From the NCBI GenBank assembly GCA_002344975.1, contig DDUV01000031.1, positions 1-33,086 on the forward strand: DNA of 33,086 bases, read 5' to 3'. The DNA comes from Saprospiraceae bacterium UBA2329. Lineage in GTDB: Bacteria > Bacteroidota > Bacteroidia > Chitinophagales > Saprospiraceae. A program made the position numbers and the translations under genes. Of this stretch, positions 7,438-15,171 are shown piece after piece; position 1 is the stretch's first letter, and the number at the start of each line of letters is the position of its first letter. Under the pieces are notes generated by a model. That model made no database searches and was not told the origin of the DNA. It saw only the letters and a program-made list of their open reading frames with translations.

Positions 7438-7941
7438 TCATCGCCCTTTTACAATGCGGTACATTCTCAACAGCTCGCCTTGACGGTTGCTGAACCTGAG
7501 CAAATACATGCCGTCGGGATAGGCGCTGATGTCAATGGTTTCATCGGCAGGAGTAGCCGGCTGCCGGTTTTGCAGCATCGTGCCATTTACATTCCACAGC
7601 TCCCAGCCGCAGTCTTCTTTCATTTCTGCCGGAAACTGCACATAGAGCTGTCCCGGGCTTGGATTGGGGGCCACGCGGATGTCCAATAAGGCTTTTGGGA
7701 AAGCAGCGACCATCAGGTCCACTGCTTCAACTCGTACTGTGGGCTGCTGAAAGCCCTCGGTAATGAACCCTCCGGAGGTTGTGAGCGTAGAGACGGCGGG
7801 TTCTCCCAATGTCCATTCCAATTGGACATTACGGCCTTTGACGGATGCTCCCTGAGCAGCAAAAACCTGTCGTTCTACGGAGGATTGGGCGCTGAGCCAG
7901 ATGCCCGAAAAGAGAAACACTGCAATAGATAGGTACTTCAT
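7438..7941 (-). CDS. T9SS type A sorting domain-containing protein
   Basis: The 167-residue protein has a signal peptide (MKYLSIAVFLFSGIWLSAQ) and a short N-terminal domain common in Bacteroidota (QLEWTLGEPAVSTL, GGFITEGFQQP). Its C-terminal type A sorting domain shows the usual motifs: VAPNPSPGQLYV, DISAYPDGMYLLRF and a basic RIVKGR end. It should cross the outer membrane through the type IX system and be anchored or released there. The ATG at 7941 is chosen over an upstream start because it begins the signal peptide. With little sequence besides the two domains, it may act as a small surface adaptor for the fibre-like protein encoded 70 nt downstream. Confidence 0.85.
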   Translation of the reverse strand: MKYLSIAVFLFSGIWLSAQSSVERQVFAAQGASVKGRNVQLEWTLGEPAVSTLTTSGGFITEGFQQPTVRVEAVDLMVAAFPKALLDIRVAPNPSPGQLYVQFPAEMKEDCGWELWNVNGTMLQNRQPATPADETIDISAYPDGMYLLRFSNRQGELLRMYRIVKGR

Positions 7942-7997
7942 TGCAAATGGGTTTTGGTGAACGAAATAAAGAGAATTGCATATAAAACTTGATGCCG

Positions 7998-8029
7998 CAA
8001 AATTCGGGGGGTGACTTATCAACATCAAA
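7998..8029 (-). promoter_or_regulatory. Candidate promoter for the T9SS/fibre unit
   Basis: On the minus strand, TTTG (8026-8029) is followed after 20 nt by GAATTTTG (7998-8005), one mismatch from TAnnTTTG. This is about 57 nt upstream of the T9SS gene ATG. Confidence 0.4.
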
Positions 8030-8106
8030 ATGCTGACGCAATAATACAATTATTTTTTGTGGCGGGAAATTTTTGAAAAAAAAATTGCGCATCATTTTGT
8101 GCGCGT

Positions 8107-8220
8107 TCATCTCAACGCCCTCACCATCCCCCTCGCCGCTTTTTGTGCGGCGCCGTGTTCGCCGAGGCGCAGGCGCAGGTCCTGGTAGCCTTCGCGGAGT
8201 TGGCGGGCGTGGTGGTCTTT
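8107..8220 (-). pseudogene. Remnant of an lpxB 3' end
   Basis: Read on the minus strand, this segment encodes about 35 residues aligning with the C-terminus of the intact LpxB at 11657-12796. It includes RQLREGY, LRLRLGE and GAAQKAARGMVRAL, and ends in TGA at 8107-8109. By hand alignment about 30 of 35 residues and about 89 of 105 nucleotides match; 11-12 of the 16 differences fall at third codon positions. Such a pattern means the copy diverged while still under protein-level selection, so it comes from a once-functional lpxB rather than from recent neutral duplication. A TAG in the same frame closes it upstream, and homology fades about 20-25 nt after the stop of the glycosyltransferase gene. 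No start or upstream LpxB sequence remains. Confidence 0.85.
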
Positions 8221-8239
8221 GAGCCATGAAACCTAACTG

Positions 8240-10114
8240 TCAGAAGTGAAATCCATACCCAAAGAATACAGACTGCATACCTGCCATACTCAGGCCTGCC
8301 AGCACGATGCCCAACATAATGAGGCTAAAAGGCACGAAAACGAATACCCGGCTGAAGCGGTGCTCCCAACCCAACCGGTGCATGAGTGGCAGGAAGACGA
8401 ATGCGAGGCAAAGTCCCAGAAAGCTGATTTGGAACATATACACGCACACGATGCCGAAACCAATGCCGGTAAGTATCTCAAGCCATTGTACGGCAGCTTG
8501 ATCAGGATGGCTTTTGTGAAGAAACTTATGCAACCCTTCTTTCCAGCGGCGATACCACCCGTGCTTGGCCGATGTGGGGTTGCCGTCCTCTTGCCGCGTA
8601 TCCCCGGTGACCAAAAAGACTGCTTTGCCGGATATGGCGTAAGTGATGACGCCGATAGAAGACAAAGGCGAAAGCGCTGCGTAAAGCGCCGTGCTATGCG
8701 CCAGAAAACGGAGCATTTGCAGCGGTTTGCGCCACATATCGAGGATAAAGCACAAGACCGGCGAGAAAAAAGTGAGCATGGTGATGAAGAAAAAATCGGC
8801 ATGATGGATGGCGGAAAAACCCTCGTCCAATCGCAGCACCGGCATGGCCCATTCATGGCCTCCTACCACCCAGGTCACTTCCGTCCAATGCGCCCAAAAA
8901 CCGGGCATAACGAGGTTGGCGTTGACCATAAAAAGGAAGTAGAGCAAGGTGAGCGGCAGGTTGAGCGTAGGAAACAAAATATCCGCTTTTTCTGTCCAGG
9001 TGATGTTTTTGGAACGCAACAGCCCGCCCATTTTTTGGGTCAGAAACTCACTGGTGCCGCGCGTCCACTTGATGTGCCGAATGCGAAAAGCCCGCACCGT
9101 ATCGGGGAAATCTTCATAACAAACCACCTCCTCCACAAAGCGTCCGCGATATCCTTTTTCCCGGATGGCAATGGCAAAGCCGAGGTCCTCGCTCACGATG
9201 TCGGGAAACCCGCCGACTTCCTCCCAACAACGGCGGCGAAGCAGCGCACCATGCCCCAAAAACATAACAAAACCGAAGGCATTGCGCAGCGGCTGGTACC
9301 ATTTCCAGTGAATGTCTATGCCGGGGCCGAGGGCCTTGGCCAAAGCACTGGGACTGTTGGGATTGGCTCGATGATTGGCCTGCACGAAGCCACAGGACGG
9401 ATCGGCCTCCATGATGGGCACGAGTTTGCTGAGAAAGTCGGTCGGCAGGATTTCATCGGCATCGGCAATGGCAAAATACGGCTCAGTAATGGCTGCGCGG
9501 CTCAGGGCATGATTCATATTACCGGCCTTGAAAGCTTTGCGGTCGGGGCGGCGAATCACCTGCACCAATTCCGGGAAACCGGCGGCAAAAGCGTCAATGC
9601 GATGGCGGTACCCCGCATCCGAACTATCGTCGAGGATGTAAACCCGGTAGTTGGAGTAGTCTTGATGCACACAAGACAGGACGCTTTCTTCCACAAAATC
9701 ATTACAGGTGGTGTACAGGATGGCCACCGACGGGAAAGTTGTCAAAGCCGGCGCGGGAGCAGGATTTCGGCCCCAAAAGCGATGCAGCAGCGCAAAGGCC
9801 ACCACGCCGATGTTGTAAAAACCGTAGAGCCAGGCCAGATGTATAAATGCGATGAACGAAATCATGGCGGCCCAACTGCCCCAGGAATGTGCCATATCGA
9901 GCAATTGAAACAGCCGGGGCGAAAACCAAAGTATGGCCAGCGCCCAAGTTCCGAAAATAAATACATACAGGCCCGGCCCCGGAGGAGACGAAGCGCCCAC
10001 CTCGTTCGGTTTTTGGAAGGTATCCATCGCCTTAGTGGGCGAAAAAAGTGTTGATGATGGCTGCTCCACAGGGTTCATGGAGACAATAGGATGGTAGCTG
10101 CCTCTGTGTGACAT
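8240..10114 (-). CDS. Membrane-bound processive glycosyltransferase, family 2 (cellulose/poly-GlcNAc synthase-like)
   Basis: This 624-residue inner-membrane glycosyltransferase probably polymerises and translocates an exopolysaccharide from nucleotide sugars. Two hydrophobic segments (about 48-65 and 80-112) precede the GT-A domain. The conserved aspartates and motifs are visible: LDDSSD (D162-D163), ADADE (about 217-221), VSED (D310, candidate catalytic base), and RHIKWTRG (about 346-353), which stands where synthases have Q/RxxRW. Four to six transmembrane helices follow (about 380-620). There is no PilZ domain, so direct c-di-GMP control as in BcsA is not evident. The start is uncertain because Met13 or Met30 could also serve. 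It lies 37 nt downstream of a TPR/beta-barrel exporter gene, and the lpxB remnant follows immediately. Confidence 0.85.
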   Translation of the reverse strand: MSHRGSYHPIVSMNPVEQPSSTLFSPTKAMDTFQKPNEVGASSPPGPGLYVFIFGTWALAILWFSPRLFQLLDMAHSWGSWAAMISFIAFIHLAWLYGFYNIGVVAFALLHRFWGRNPAPAPALTTFPSVAILYTTCNDFVEESVLSCVHQDYSNYRVYILDDSSDAGYRHRIDAFAAGFPELVQVIRRPDRKAFKAGNMNHALSRAAITEPYFAIADADEILPTDFLSKLVPIMEADPSCGFVQANHRANPNSPSALAKALGPGIDIHWKWYQPLRNAFGFVMFLGHGALLRRRCWEEVGGFPDIVSEDLGFAIAIREKGYRGRFVEEVVCYEDFPDTVRAFRIRHIKWTRGTSEFLTQKMGGLLRSKNITWTEKADILFPTLNLPLTLLYFLFMVNANLVMPGFWAHWTEVTWVVGGHEWAMPVLRLDEGFSAIHHADFFFITMLTFFSPVLCFILDMWRKPLQMLRFLAHSTALYAALSPLSSIGVITYAISGKAVFLVTGDTRQEDGNPTSAKHGWYRRWKEGLHKFLHKSHPDQAAVQWLEILTGIGFGIVCVYMFQISFLGLCLAFVFLPLMHRLGWEHRFSRVFVFVPFSLIMLGIVLAGLSMAGMQSVFFGYGFHF

Positions 10115-10151
10115 GGCATTTCGGTTTTAGAAAAACGGAGGGAAAAAGAGT

Positions 10152-11474
10152 TTACTTGTGGAAGCGCAGTTGGACGCCCAATGCCGCCGTAGTAAAGCGG
10201 TAGGCATCACTTTGTTCGTGTCTGACGACTGCCTGCGCCGATACAACGCGCCCCAGCGGATAGGCTCCGACGACGCTCCAGCCATACACCGAGCTGTCGT
10301 TTTCGCCGCCGGGCGTCATGGTTTGACCATAGAGGCCGTACACACTGCATTCGGCATTATTGTGGCTTCGGTATTGGAGGCCCAATTGTGCGCGGTGTTC
10401 GTTTGCGCCGGGTGTGGGTTGGATAAAAAAGTAGGTAGGTTCGATGCGAAAATTCCGGCCTGCCGGCAAATTGATGGATCCATAGCCCATCCACTCTACA
10501 GGGCGGGCAGCTCCGAATCCGACGAAACCGCCAGCCTTGAGGCGAACATTGCCAGGCAGGAACCAAACCTGCGCCCCCGAAACGAGATGTTGCAGGCTCC
10601 GGTTTTTCAAGCTGCGAACCCCATACTCCAGCTCTGAAATAAAGCGCACATCCCATTGCCTGCTCATGCCGGCCGCAAAGAGCGGTGCGGCGCGTCCGGC
10701 GCGGGCAAACTGCAAAATATCGAGGGCTAAAGAATTGTCGTATCTGAACCATAAACGGGCATCGGGTCGCCATTTGAGCGTTGCCTGTACACCGCGCAGC
10801 CCGGCTTCATTTTCGCTGTTGTCCAAACGGGTAAAACCAAGCCATAAGTTGGTTTCTAAAAACGGGCGCGTCACATAAGTTTGTCCAATTAATTGTTTGG
10901 CCTCTGCCGAAGCCGGCTGTATGTCCAATGCGCGCTGAAAGGAACTGCGGGCTTCTTCGGGCGTGCCGCTGTGCAATTGGGCAAGACCCAAAGCGATGTG
11001 CAAATCATAAGCGTTTGGCTCAGCCTCTGTTTGCTGCCCCAGCAATCTGATGGCCTCCTGATAGCTGCCCTGCCAAAACCGGGTCAGCGCCAAGCCTCTG
11101 GCGGCCTCCTGATGACCGGGCTGCTGTTGGAGCACCTTGCGAAATGTCTGATTGGCCAACGAAAAATGGCGGCCAAAGGCGGCGGCATAGCCCATGCCGG
11201 TACGCGCTGTAGCAGGGTCGGCCCCATACCGGATGGCCTTTTGAAACTCGGTGACCGCTTCGTTTTGCTTTCCCATCCAAGACAAATTGTAGGCGCGCGC
11301 CAAAGTAATCTCAGGATTGGCGGGTTGTTCGGCCTGCAAAGTAGCGAGGACACGCTCGGCTTTGGCATGTTGGCCGCTGTGCGACCATCGGATGGCTTCT
11401 TCCATGCTTTGTCCCCACAGCAATGTGGATGCCGGCCCAAAAAGGATAAGAAGAAGGATGCTGTGTTTTTTCAT
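10152..11474 (-). CDS. TPR plus outer-membrane beta-barrel protein (YaiO/PgaA-like exporter)
   Basis: The 440-residue protein has a signal peptide (MKKHSILLLILFGPASTLLWGQ) and several tetratricopeptide repeats (about 22-190; for example NAYDLHIALGLAQLHSG and EEARSSFQRALDIQPAS). Its C-terminal half is rich in alternating aromatic and glycine beta strands and ends in LGVQLRFHK, typical of an outer-membrane barrel of the YaiO family. The arrangement parallels PgaA and BcsC, in which periplasmic TPRs guide a nascent polysaccharide to an outer-membrane pore. The ATG at 11474 is chosen because it starts the signal peptide. The gene is just upstream of the GT2 gene and probably forms a two-gene secretion module with it. 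Confidence 0.78.
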   Translation of the reverse strand: MKKHSILLLILFGPASTLLWGQSMEEAIRWSHSGQHAKAERVLATLQAEQPANPEITLARAYNLSWMGKQNEAVTEFQKAIRYGADPATARTGMGYAAAFGRHFSLANQTFRKVLQQQPGHQEAARGLALTRFWQGSYQEAIRLLGQQTEAEPNAYDLHIALGLAQLHSGTPEEARSSFQRALDIQPASAEAKQLIGQTYVTRPFLETNLWLGFTRLDNSENEAGLRGVQATLKWRPDARLWFRYDNSLALDILQFARAGRAAPLFAAGMSRQWDVRFISELEYGVRSLKNRSLQHLVSGAQVWFLPGNVRLKAGGFVGFGAARPVEWMGYGSINLPAGRNFRIEPTYFFIQPTPGANEHRAQLGLQYRSHNNAECSVYGLYGQTMTPGGENDSSVYGWSVVGAYPLGRVVSAQAVVRHEQSDAYRFTTAALGVQLRFHK

Positions 11475-11656
11475 GTCGCTTTTTTTTCGGTACAATGTTA
11501 GGGGCAAGTCCGAATCTTGCCAAAAAATAGGCACTCAGCGGGGATATGTGCCGCCTCAATCGGGCAGGGGGTCTGCTGGAGGGTTTTGTACCTTATACCA
11601 AACGACATAAAAAATGAAGCAACCCTGTGTGGACAATATCAGAAAAGGAAATGAAA

Positions 11657-12796
11657 TTAAGGGTTTTCTAATAGCTCATTTTTCCACCCCAACGCCCTCA
11701 CCATCCCCCTTGCCGCCTTCTGCGCCGCCCCGCGTTCGCCCAGCCGCAGGCGCAGCTCCCGGTACCCCTCGCGGAGTTGGCGGGTGTGATCGTCGTCCAA
11801 GAGGAGGCGGAGTTGTTCGCTGAGGCTGTCGGGGTGGAGTTGGTGTTGAATGAGTTCGCGCACCAAGGGGCGGTCTGCGATGAGGTTGACCAATGAAATG
11901 TATTTGACATTGACCAATCGGCGGGCGATGAAAAACGAGATGCTGCTGCCGCGATAGCACACCGTTTGCGGCACGCCGAACAGCGCCGTTTCGAGGGTAG
12001 CCGTACCCGATGTGACCAATGCAGCGCGGGCCTGACTGAGCAGGGCGTAGGTTTGGTTGCCCGTCCAATGCACGCCCGATACGCCGGAAGACCGGATGAT
12101 GTCGTCGTAAAAACTGCGGGGAATGGAGGGCGCTCCGGCTATAACAAACTGATAATCAGGAAAACGGGCGGCGGTTTGGAGCATCACCTCCAACATGCGG
12201 GCAATTTCCTGCCGCCGGCTGCCGGGCAGGAGGGCCACAATGGGCCGCTCGTCTAAGCCATTGGCCGCGCGAAAATCGGCAGGCGGCACAAACTCGTCCA
12301 CCACATCGAGCAGCGGGTGGCCCACGAAGTCCACCTTGTAATCGTATTTTTGGTAAAACTCCTCCTCGAAGGGCAGGATGACGAACATGCGCTCTACCGT
12401 AGCCTTGATGCCGTGTACCCGGCTGCTGTGCCAGGCCCACAACTGCGGCGAGATGTAATAAAACACTCTGATGCCCATGCTTTTAGCCCACTTGGCCATG
12501 CGGAGATTGAAACCCGGATAGTCTATGAGAATGAGTACATCGGGCTGCCAGGCCAGGATGTCGGCTTTGCAAAACCGGAAATTGGCCATGATGGTGCGCA
12601 GGTTTTTCAGCACCTCCCAAAATCCCATAAAAGCCAGATCGCGGTAGTGCTTGACCACCTCGGCGCCGGCTTCGCTCATCAGGTCGCCGCCCCAGGCGCG
12701 GATGTCGGCTTCGGGGTCTTCCTGACGCAGGTGGCGAATGAGATGTGCTCCGTGCAGGTCGCCCGAAGCCTCGCCGGCTATGAGGTAGTATCGCAT
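11657..12796 (-). CDS. lpxB: Lipid-A-disaccharide synthase
   Basis: The 379-residue enzyme condenses UDP-2,3-diacylglucosamine with lipid X to form the lipid A disaccharide at the inner membrane. It begins MRYYLIAGEASGDLHG, the family N-terminal signature. Other family features include LIDYPGFNLRMAKWAK, VFYYISPQLWAWH, VGHPLLD, ALLPGSRRQEI and the sugar-nucleotide region VTSGTATLETALFGVP. The start at 12796 is chosen because the signature begins there; the open frame continues 26 codons upstream without similarity. The last ~35 codons before GWKNELLENP (11691-11797) are duplicated in diverged form at 8107-8220. The gene is downstream of surE and a small membrane protein gene, all on the minus strand. 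Confidence 0.93.
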   Translation of the reverse strand: MRYYLIAGEASGDLHGAHLIRHLRQEDPEADIRAWGGDLMSEAGAEVVKHYRDLAFMGFWEVLKNLRTIMANFRFCKADILAWQPDVLILIDYPGFNLRMAKWAKSMGIRVFYYISPQLWAWHSSRVHGIKATVERMFVILPFEEEFYQKYDYKVDFVGHPLLDVVDEFVPPADFRAANGLDERPIVALLPGSRRQEIARMLEVMLQTAARFPDYQFVIAGAPSIPRSFYDDIIRSSGVSGVHWTGNQTYALLSQARAALVTSGTATLETALFGVPQTVCYRGSSISFFIARRLVNVKYISLVNLIADRPLVRELIQHQLHPDSLSEQLRLLLDDDHTRQLREGYRELRLRLGERGAAQKAARGMVRALGWKNELLENP

Positions 12797-12905
12797 AAAG
12801 GGAGAATTTTCCTTCACATCAGCGAGATTACACCTTCCGCCTTCCGGTGGTTGCAACAGGGCGACAGATGTCACCTCGCTACTGTGTCATTCCAAACAGT
12901 TGCTC

Positions 12906-13217
12906 TCAGAAGAGGTTTTTCCAAAAAAGCGCCATCCAGACGCCTACGCAGATGACGGTGGCGATGACCATGCCGCGCATCGTATTGACGAAGAATCGGC
13001 GGCGGGCATAGTAATTGAAAATGAACGCATTGAGGCCAATGGCTACCACCGAAAGCGTGCGCTCGCGGAAATGCGGAGACAGTCCGTCGCGGCTCACGAT
13101 GCCGGTCATTTCCAACTGTTCATAAATGGTGAGCAGCAGCGCATAAGCGACGAAGGGCACCACAAGGCCCAGCAGCAGGCCCAGCCAGAGGGCATTTTTT
13201 TGAGGCATGATGATCAT
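12906..13217 (-). CDS. Small conserved membrane protein between surE and lpxB
   Basis: The 103-residue protein has three predicted transmembrane segments (about 8-29, 52-68 and 79-99) and an Arg-rich patch (YYARRRFF) before the last helix. The start is set by an ATGA overlap with the surE stop (13214-13217), suggesting translational coupling; an alternative ATG lies three codons in. I recognise the gene as part of the surE-lpxB neighbourhood in related bacteria, but it has no known function. Because it sits beside lpxB, a role in envelope lipid synthesis or transport is a guess only. Confidence 0.72.
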   Translation of the reverse strand: MIIMPQKNALWLGLLLGLVVPFVAYALLLTIYEQLEMTGIVSRDGLSPHFRERTLSVVAIGLNAFIFNYYARRRFFVNTMRGMVIATVICVGVWMALFWKNLF

Positions 13218-14011
13218 ATCGAGGCTGCGTTTTCGGTGGTGGAGAGTTGTTCCAGCGGGCGCACGCTGTCCATGGCGCGGTAGTTGGTGAGATCGTGCAT
13301 GGAGGGCACCACCGAAACGTAGCCGTTTTCGAGCGCCCAAAGGTCGGTATCGGGCAGGAGGTCGTCGTTTTCAAAACGGCCGGTGAGCCAATAGTACTTT
13401 TGGCCGCGCGGGTCTTTGGCTTCCACAAATTCCTCCACCCAACGGGCATCGGCCTGCCGGCAAATTTTGATGCCTTTGATTTCGGCGGCGGGGAGTTTGG
13501 GTATATTGACATTGAGCAGGCTGCCGAGTTCCATGCCGTTTTCCAAAACGTATTGCATGATCTGGCGAATAAAAGGCTTACCCTGTTCAAAATCAGCATC
13601 ATAGGAATAGTCGAGCAATGAAAAACCGATGGAAGGAATCCCTTCGAGCGATGCCTCCATCGCTGCCGACAGCGTGCCGGAGTAGATGATGTTGATGGAG
13701 GCATTGGAGCCGTGATTGATGCCCGAAACGCAGAGGTCGGGTTCGCGGCCCTCAAGCAACACATTGACGGCCAACTTGACGCAATCCACCGGGGTGCCGG
13801 AGCACTCGTAAGCCTCTAAGCCCGGAAAGGCCCGCGAGGGATGCAGGCGGATGGGGTCGTGAATGGTGATGGCGTGCCCCATGCCGGACTGCGGCGAATC
13901 GGGGGCCACAATGAGCACGTCGCCTAAGGTTTGGGCGACTTCTACCAAGGCGCGGATGCCGGGAGCCGTCACGCCGTCGTCGTTGGTAATGAGGATGAGT
14001 GGTTTTTTCAT
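13214..14011 (-). CDS. surE: 5'/3'-nucleotidase SurE
   Basis: The 265-residue enzyme is a metal-dependent nucleoside monophosphate phosphatase of the SurE family. The N-terminal ILITNDDGVTAPGI provides the metal-binding aspartates. VAPDSPQSGMGHAIT carries the conserved serine, and CVSGINHGSN supplies the asparagine and substrate-binding loop. GTPVDCVKLAV is also diagnostic. The length is standard. It is the first gene of the surE-membrane protein-lpxB unit, with a good promoter at 14031-14061. Confidence 0.94.
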   Translation of the reverse strand: MKKPLILITNDDGVTAPGIRALVEVAQTLGDVLIVAPDSPQSGMGHAITIHDPIRLHPSRAFPGLEAYECSGTPVDCVKLAVNVLLEGREPDLCVSGINHGSNASINIIYSGTLSAAMEASLEGIPSIGFSLLDYSYDADFEQGKPFIRQIMQYVLENGMELGSLLNVNIPKLPAAEIKGIKICRQADARWVEEFVEAKDPRGQKYYWLTGRFENDDLLPDTDLWALENGYVSVVPSMHDLTNYRAMDSVRPLEQLSTTENAASI

Positions 14012-14030
14012 TGGGAATGCAATTGAGGCG

Positions 14031-14061
14031 CAAACTTACAAGAACTTGCGGAGGAGGGCAA
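14031..14061 (-). promoter_or_regulatory. Promoter of the surE-lpxB operon
   Basis: On the minus strand a TTG (14059-14061) and TAAGTTTG (14031-14038) are separated by 20 nt. This is a perfect -7 TAnnTTTG, about 20 nt upstream of the surE ATG, implying a very short leader. Confidence 0.65.
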
Positions 14062-14199
14062 GTTAAAGATTTGTAAGGCGGAGGGGTGCAGATTGACATT
14101 CATTAATTTCATCAAAATCAAGCCATTTTACTTCGATTGTTGTTATATTTATGTCCTTTATTAGAACACAATCATAATAACCATCTAATTATCAACCCA

Positions 14200-14430
14200 A
14201 TGGAATCAAGGCTCAGCAATGCTCAGTTAGAGATTTTACAATTGTTCGCGTCTGATTTATCAGAGAATGAAATGAAAATATTGCGACAGATGCTGATTGA
14301 ATTCAGGTATTGGAGGCTACAAAATGCCATTGAGCCATTAAACATCTCGCCTGACACTCTGGAACAATGGAGCAGGGAACACTCGCGCACGCCTTACTCA
14401 TCCCAAAATACTAAATCGGATGCTGCATGA
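14200..14430 (+). CDS. Antitoxin of a PIN-type toxin-antitoxin pair
   Basis: The 76-residue, charged, mostly helical protein is encoded just upstream of a PIN-domain toxin and overlaps it by 4 nt (ATGA). It contains LSNAQLEILQLFASDLSENEMKILR in the first half, a pattern found in short antitoxin-like proteins of Bacteroidota. The C-terminal part, ending in TKSDAA, would be the toxin-binding segment. The ATG at 14200 is preferred over an earlier start at 14137. No classic DNA-binding fold is obvious. The pair is visibly more A+T-rich than surE and deoB on either side. Confidence 0.78.
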   Translation: MESRLSNAQLEILQLFASDLSENEMKILRQMLIEFRYWRLQNAIEPLNISPDTLEQWSREHSRTPYSSQNTKSDAA

Positions 14431-14840
14431 GAGTCGTATTGGATACTAACGTTCTACTTGTATCCCTCCCTCGCACTTCTGCCGATCATTTGATTCTTCA
14501 GGAATTACTCAATGGAAGATATACCATCTGTGTAACTACGGATATCCTAAACGAATATGCAGAAATATTTCAACGGAAAGCAAACTCCGAAGTAGCCTCG
14601 CTCGCACTGGATTTGCTCGATATTTTACCCAATTTAGAACGCATTCATAAGTACTATTTTTGGCGAATGATCAGCGCCGATCCTGACGACAACAAATTCG
14701 TGGATTGTGCAATTTCTGCGGGTGCTGACTTCATTGTATCTGATGATAATCATTTCAAAGAAGTGCAAGGCAAGTTCCCTCCTGTGAAGGTTATCAGTAA
14801 GCTCGAATTTATGCAATTGCTAAAGCTCAGCGAAGAATAA
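14427..14840 (+). CDS. PIN-domain toxin (TIGR00305-like putative ribonuclease)
   Basis: The 137-residue protein is a PIN-fold nuclease predicted to cleave RNA when free of its antitoxin. The acidic quartet is visible: D6 in VVLDTNVLL, the glutamate in DILNEYAEIF, aspartates in DPDDNKFVDCA, and DD in IVSDDNHF. The length matches the 'toxin component, PIN family' group. The 4-nt overlap with the upstream gene supports translational coupling. The A+T-rich base composition suggests acquisition by transfer. Confidence 0.88.
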   Translation: MRVVLDTNVLLVSLPRTSADHLILQELLNGRYTICVTTDILNEYAEIFQRKANSEVASLALDLLDILPNLERIHKYYFWRMISADPDDNKFVDCAISAGADFIVSDDNHFKEVQGKFPPVKVISKLEFMQLLKLSEE

Positions 14841-14949
14841 GTTTTTCTGCGAGATACCCCATCTCACGTTCACCCAGCCTCCTCGCCAAGCTCTTCCTGG
14901 ATTTCAGCGATGAGTGCTTTGAGGTCGCTTTCCGGGATATTGTTTTATA

Positions 14950-15171
14950 CTACAGCTCATGCAGAAACGCTTCCAAAGTGATGCCTTCTTTTTCTCCTTT
15001 TTGAATTTGGCGTACCTCCCGGAAGGCATTTTTGAGTTTGTTTTTTAATGCCAACAGGTCTTGTACGCGCCTGAACTCCTGGACGAAATTTTCCCAGTCA
15101 TCAACATTGATCTGAACCATCTTCTTGCCTTGTTGGTCAATGACGTAAGCGACTTGAGGACTTGCGGCCAT
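14950..15171 (-). CDS. Small antitoxin-like protein, 73 residues
   Basis: The product starts MAASPQVAYVIDQQGKKMVQ, then INVDDWENFVQEFRRVQDLL, a long charged helix (LALKNKLKNAFREVRQIQKG), and ends EGITLEAFLHEL. The N-terminal beta strands plus 'DDW..F..E' helix resemble short antitoxins of RelE/ParE-type modules in Bacteroidota. No toxin gene follows. Downstream, in a different frame, lies only a 24-codon open stretch (14873-14944, IPESDLKALIAEIQEELGEE) ending in TGA, perhaps a degraded neighbour. The gene may therefore be an orphan antitoxin. Confidence 0.55.
   Translation of the reverse strand: MAASPQVAYVIDQQGKKMVQINVDDWENFVQEFRRVQDLLALKNKLKNAFREVRQIQKGEKEGITLEAFLHEL

Noticed and set aside
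8246..10054. 602-codon open frame on the plus strand opposite the glycosyltransferase gene
   Set aside because: It mirrors a gene with clear GT2 motifs; its translation is rich in His, Arg and Gln with no domain pattern, as expected for antisense of GC-rich coding DNA.
8107..11797. Integrative element with att sites at lpxB
   Set aside because: The duplicated tail would fit such an element, but no integrase or mobility gene lies between the copies, so only recombinational exchange is proposed.
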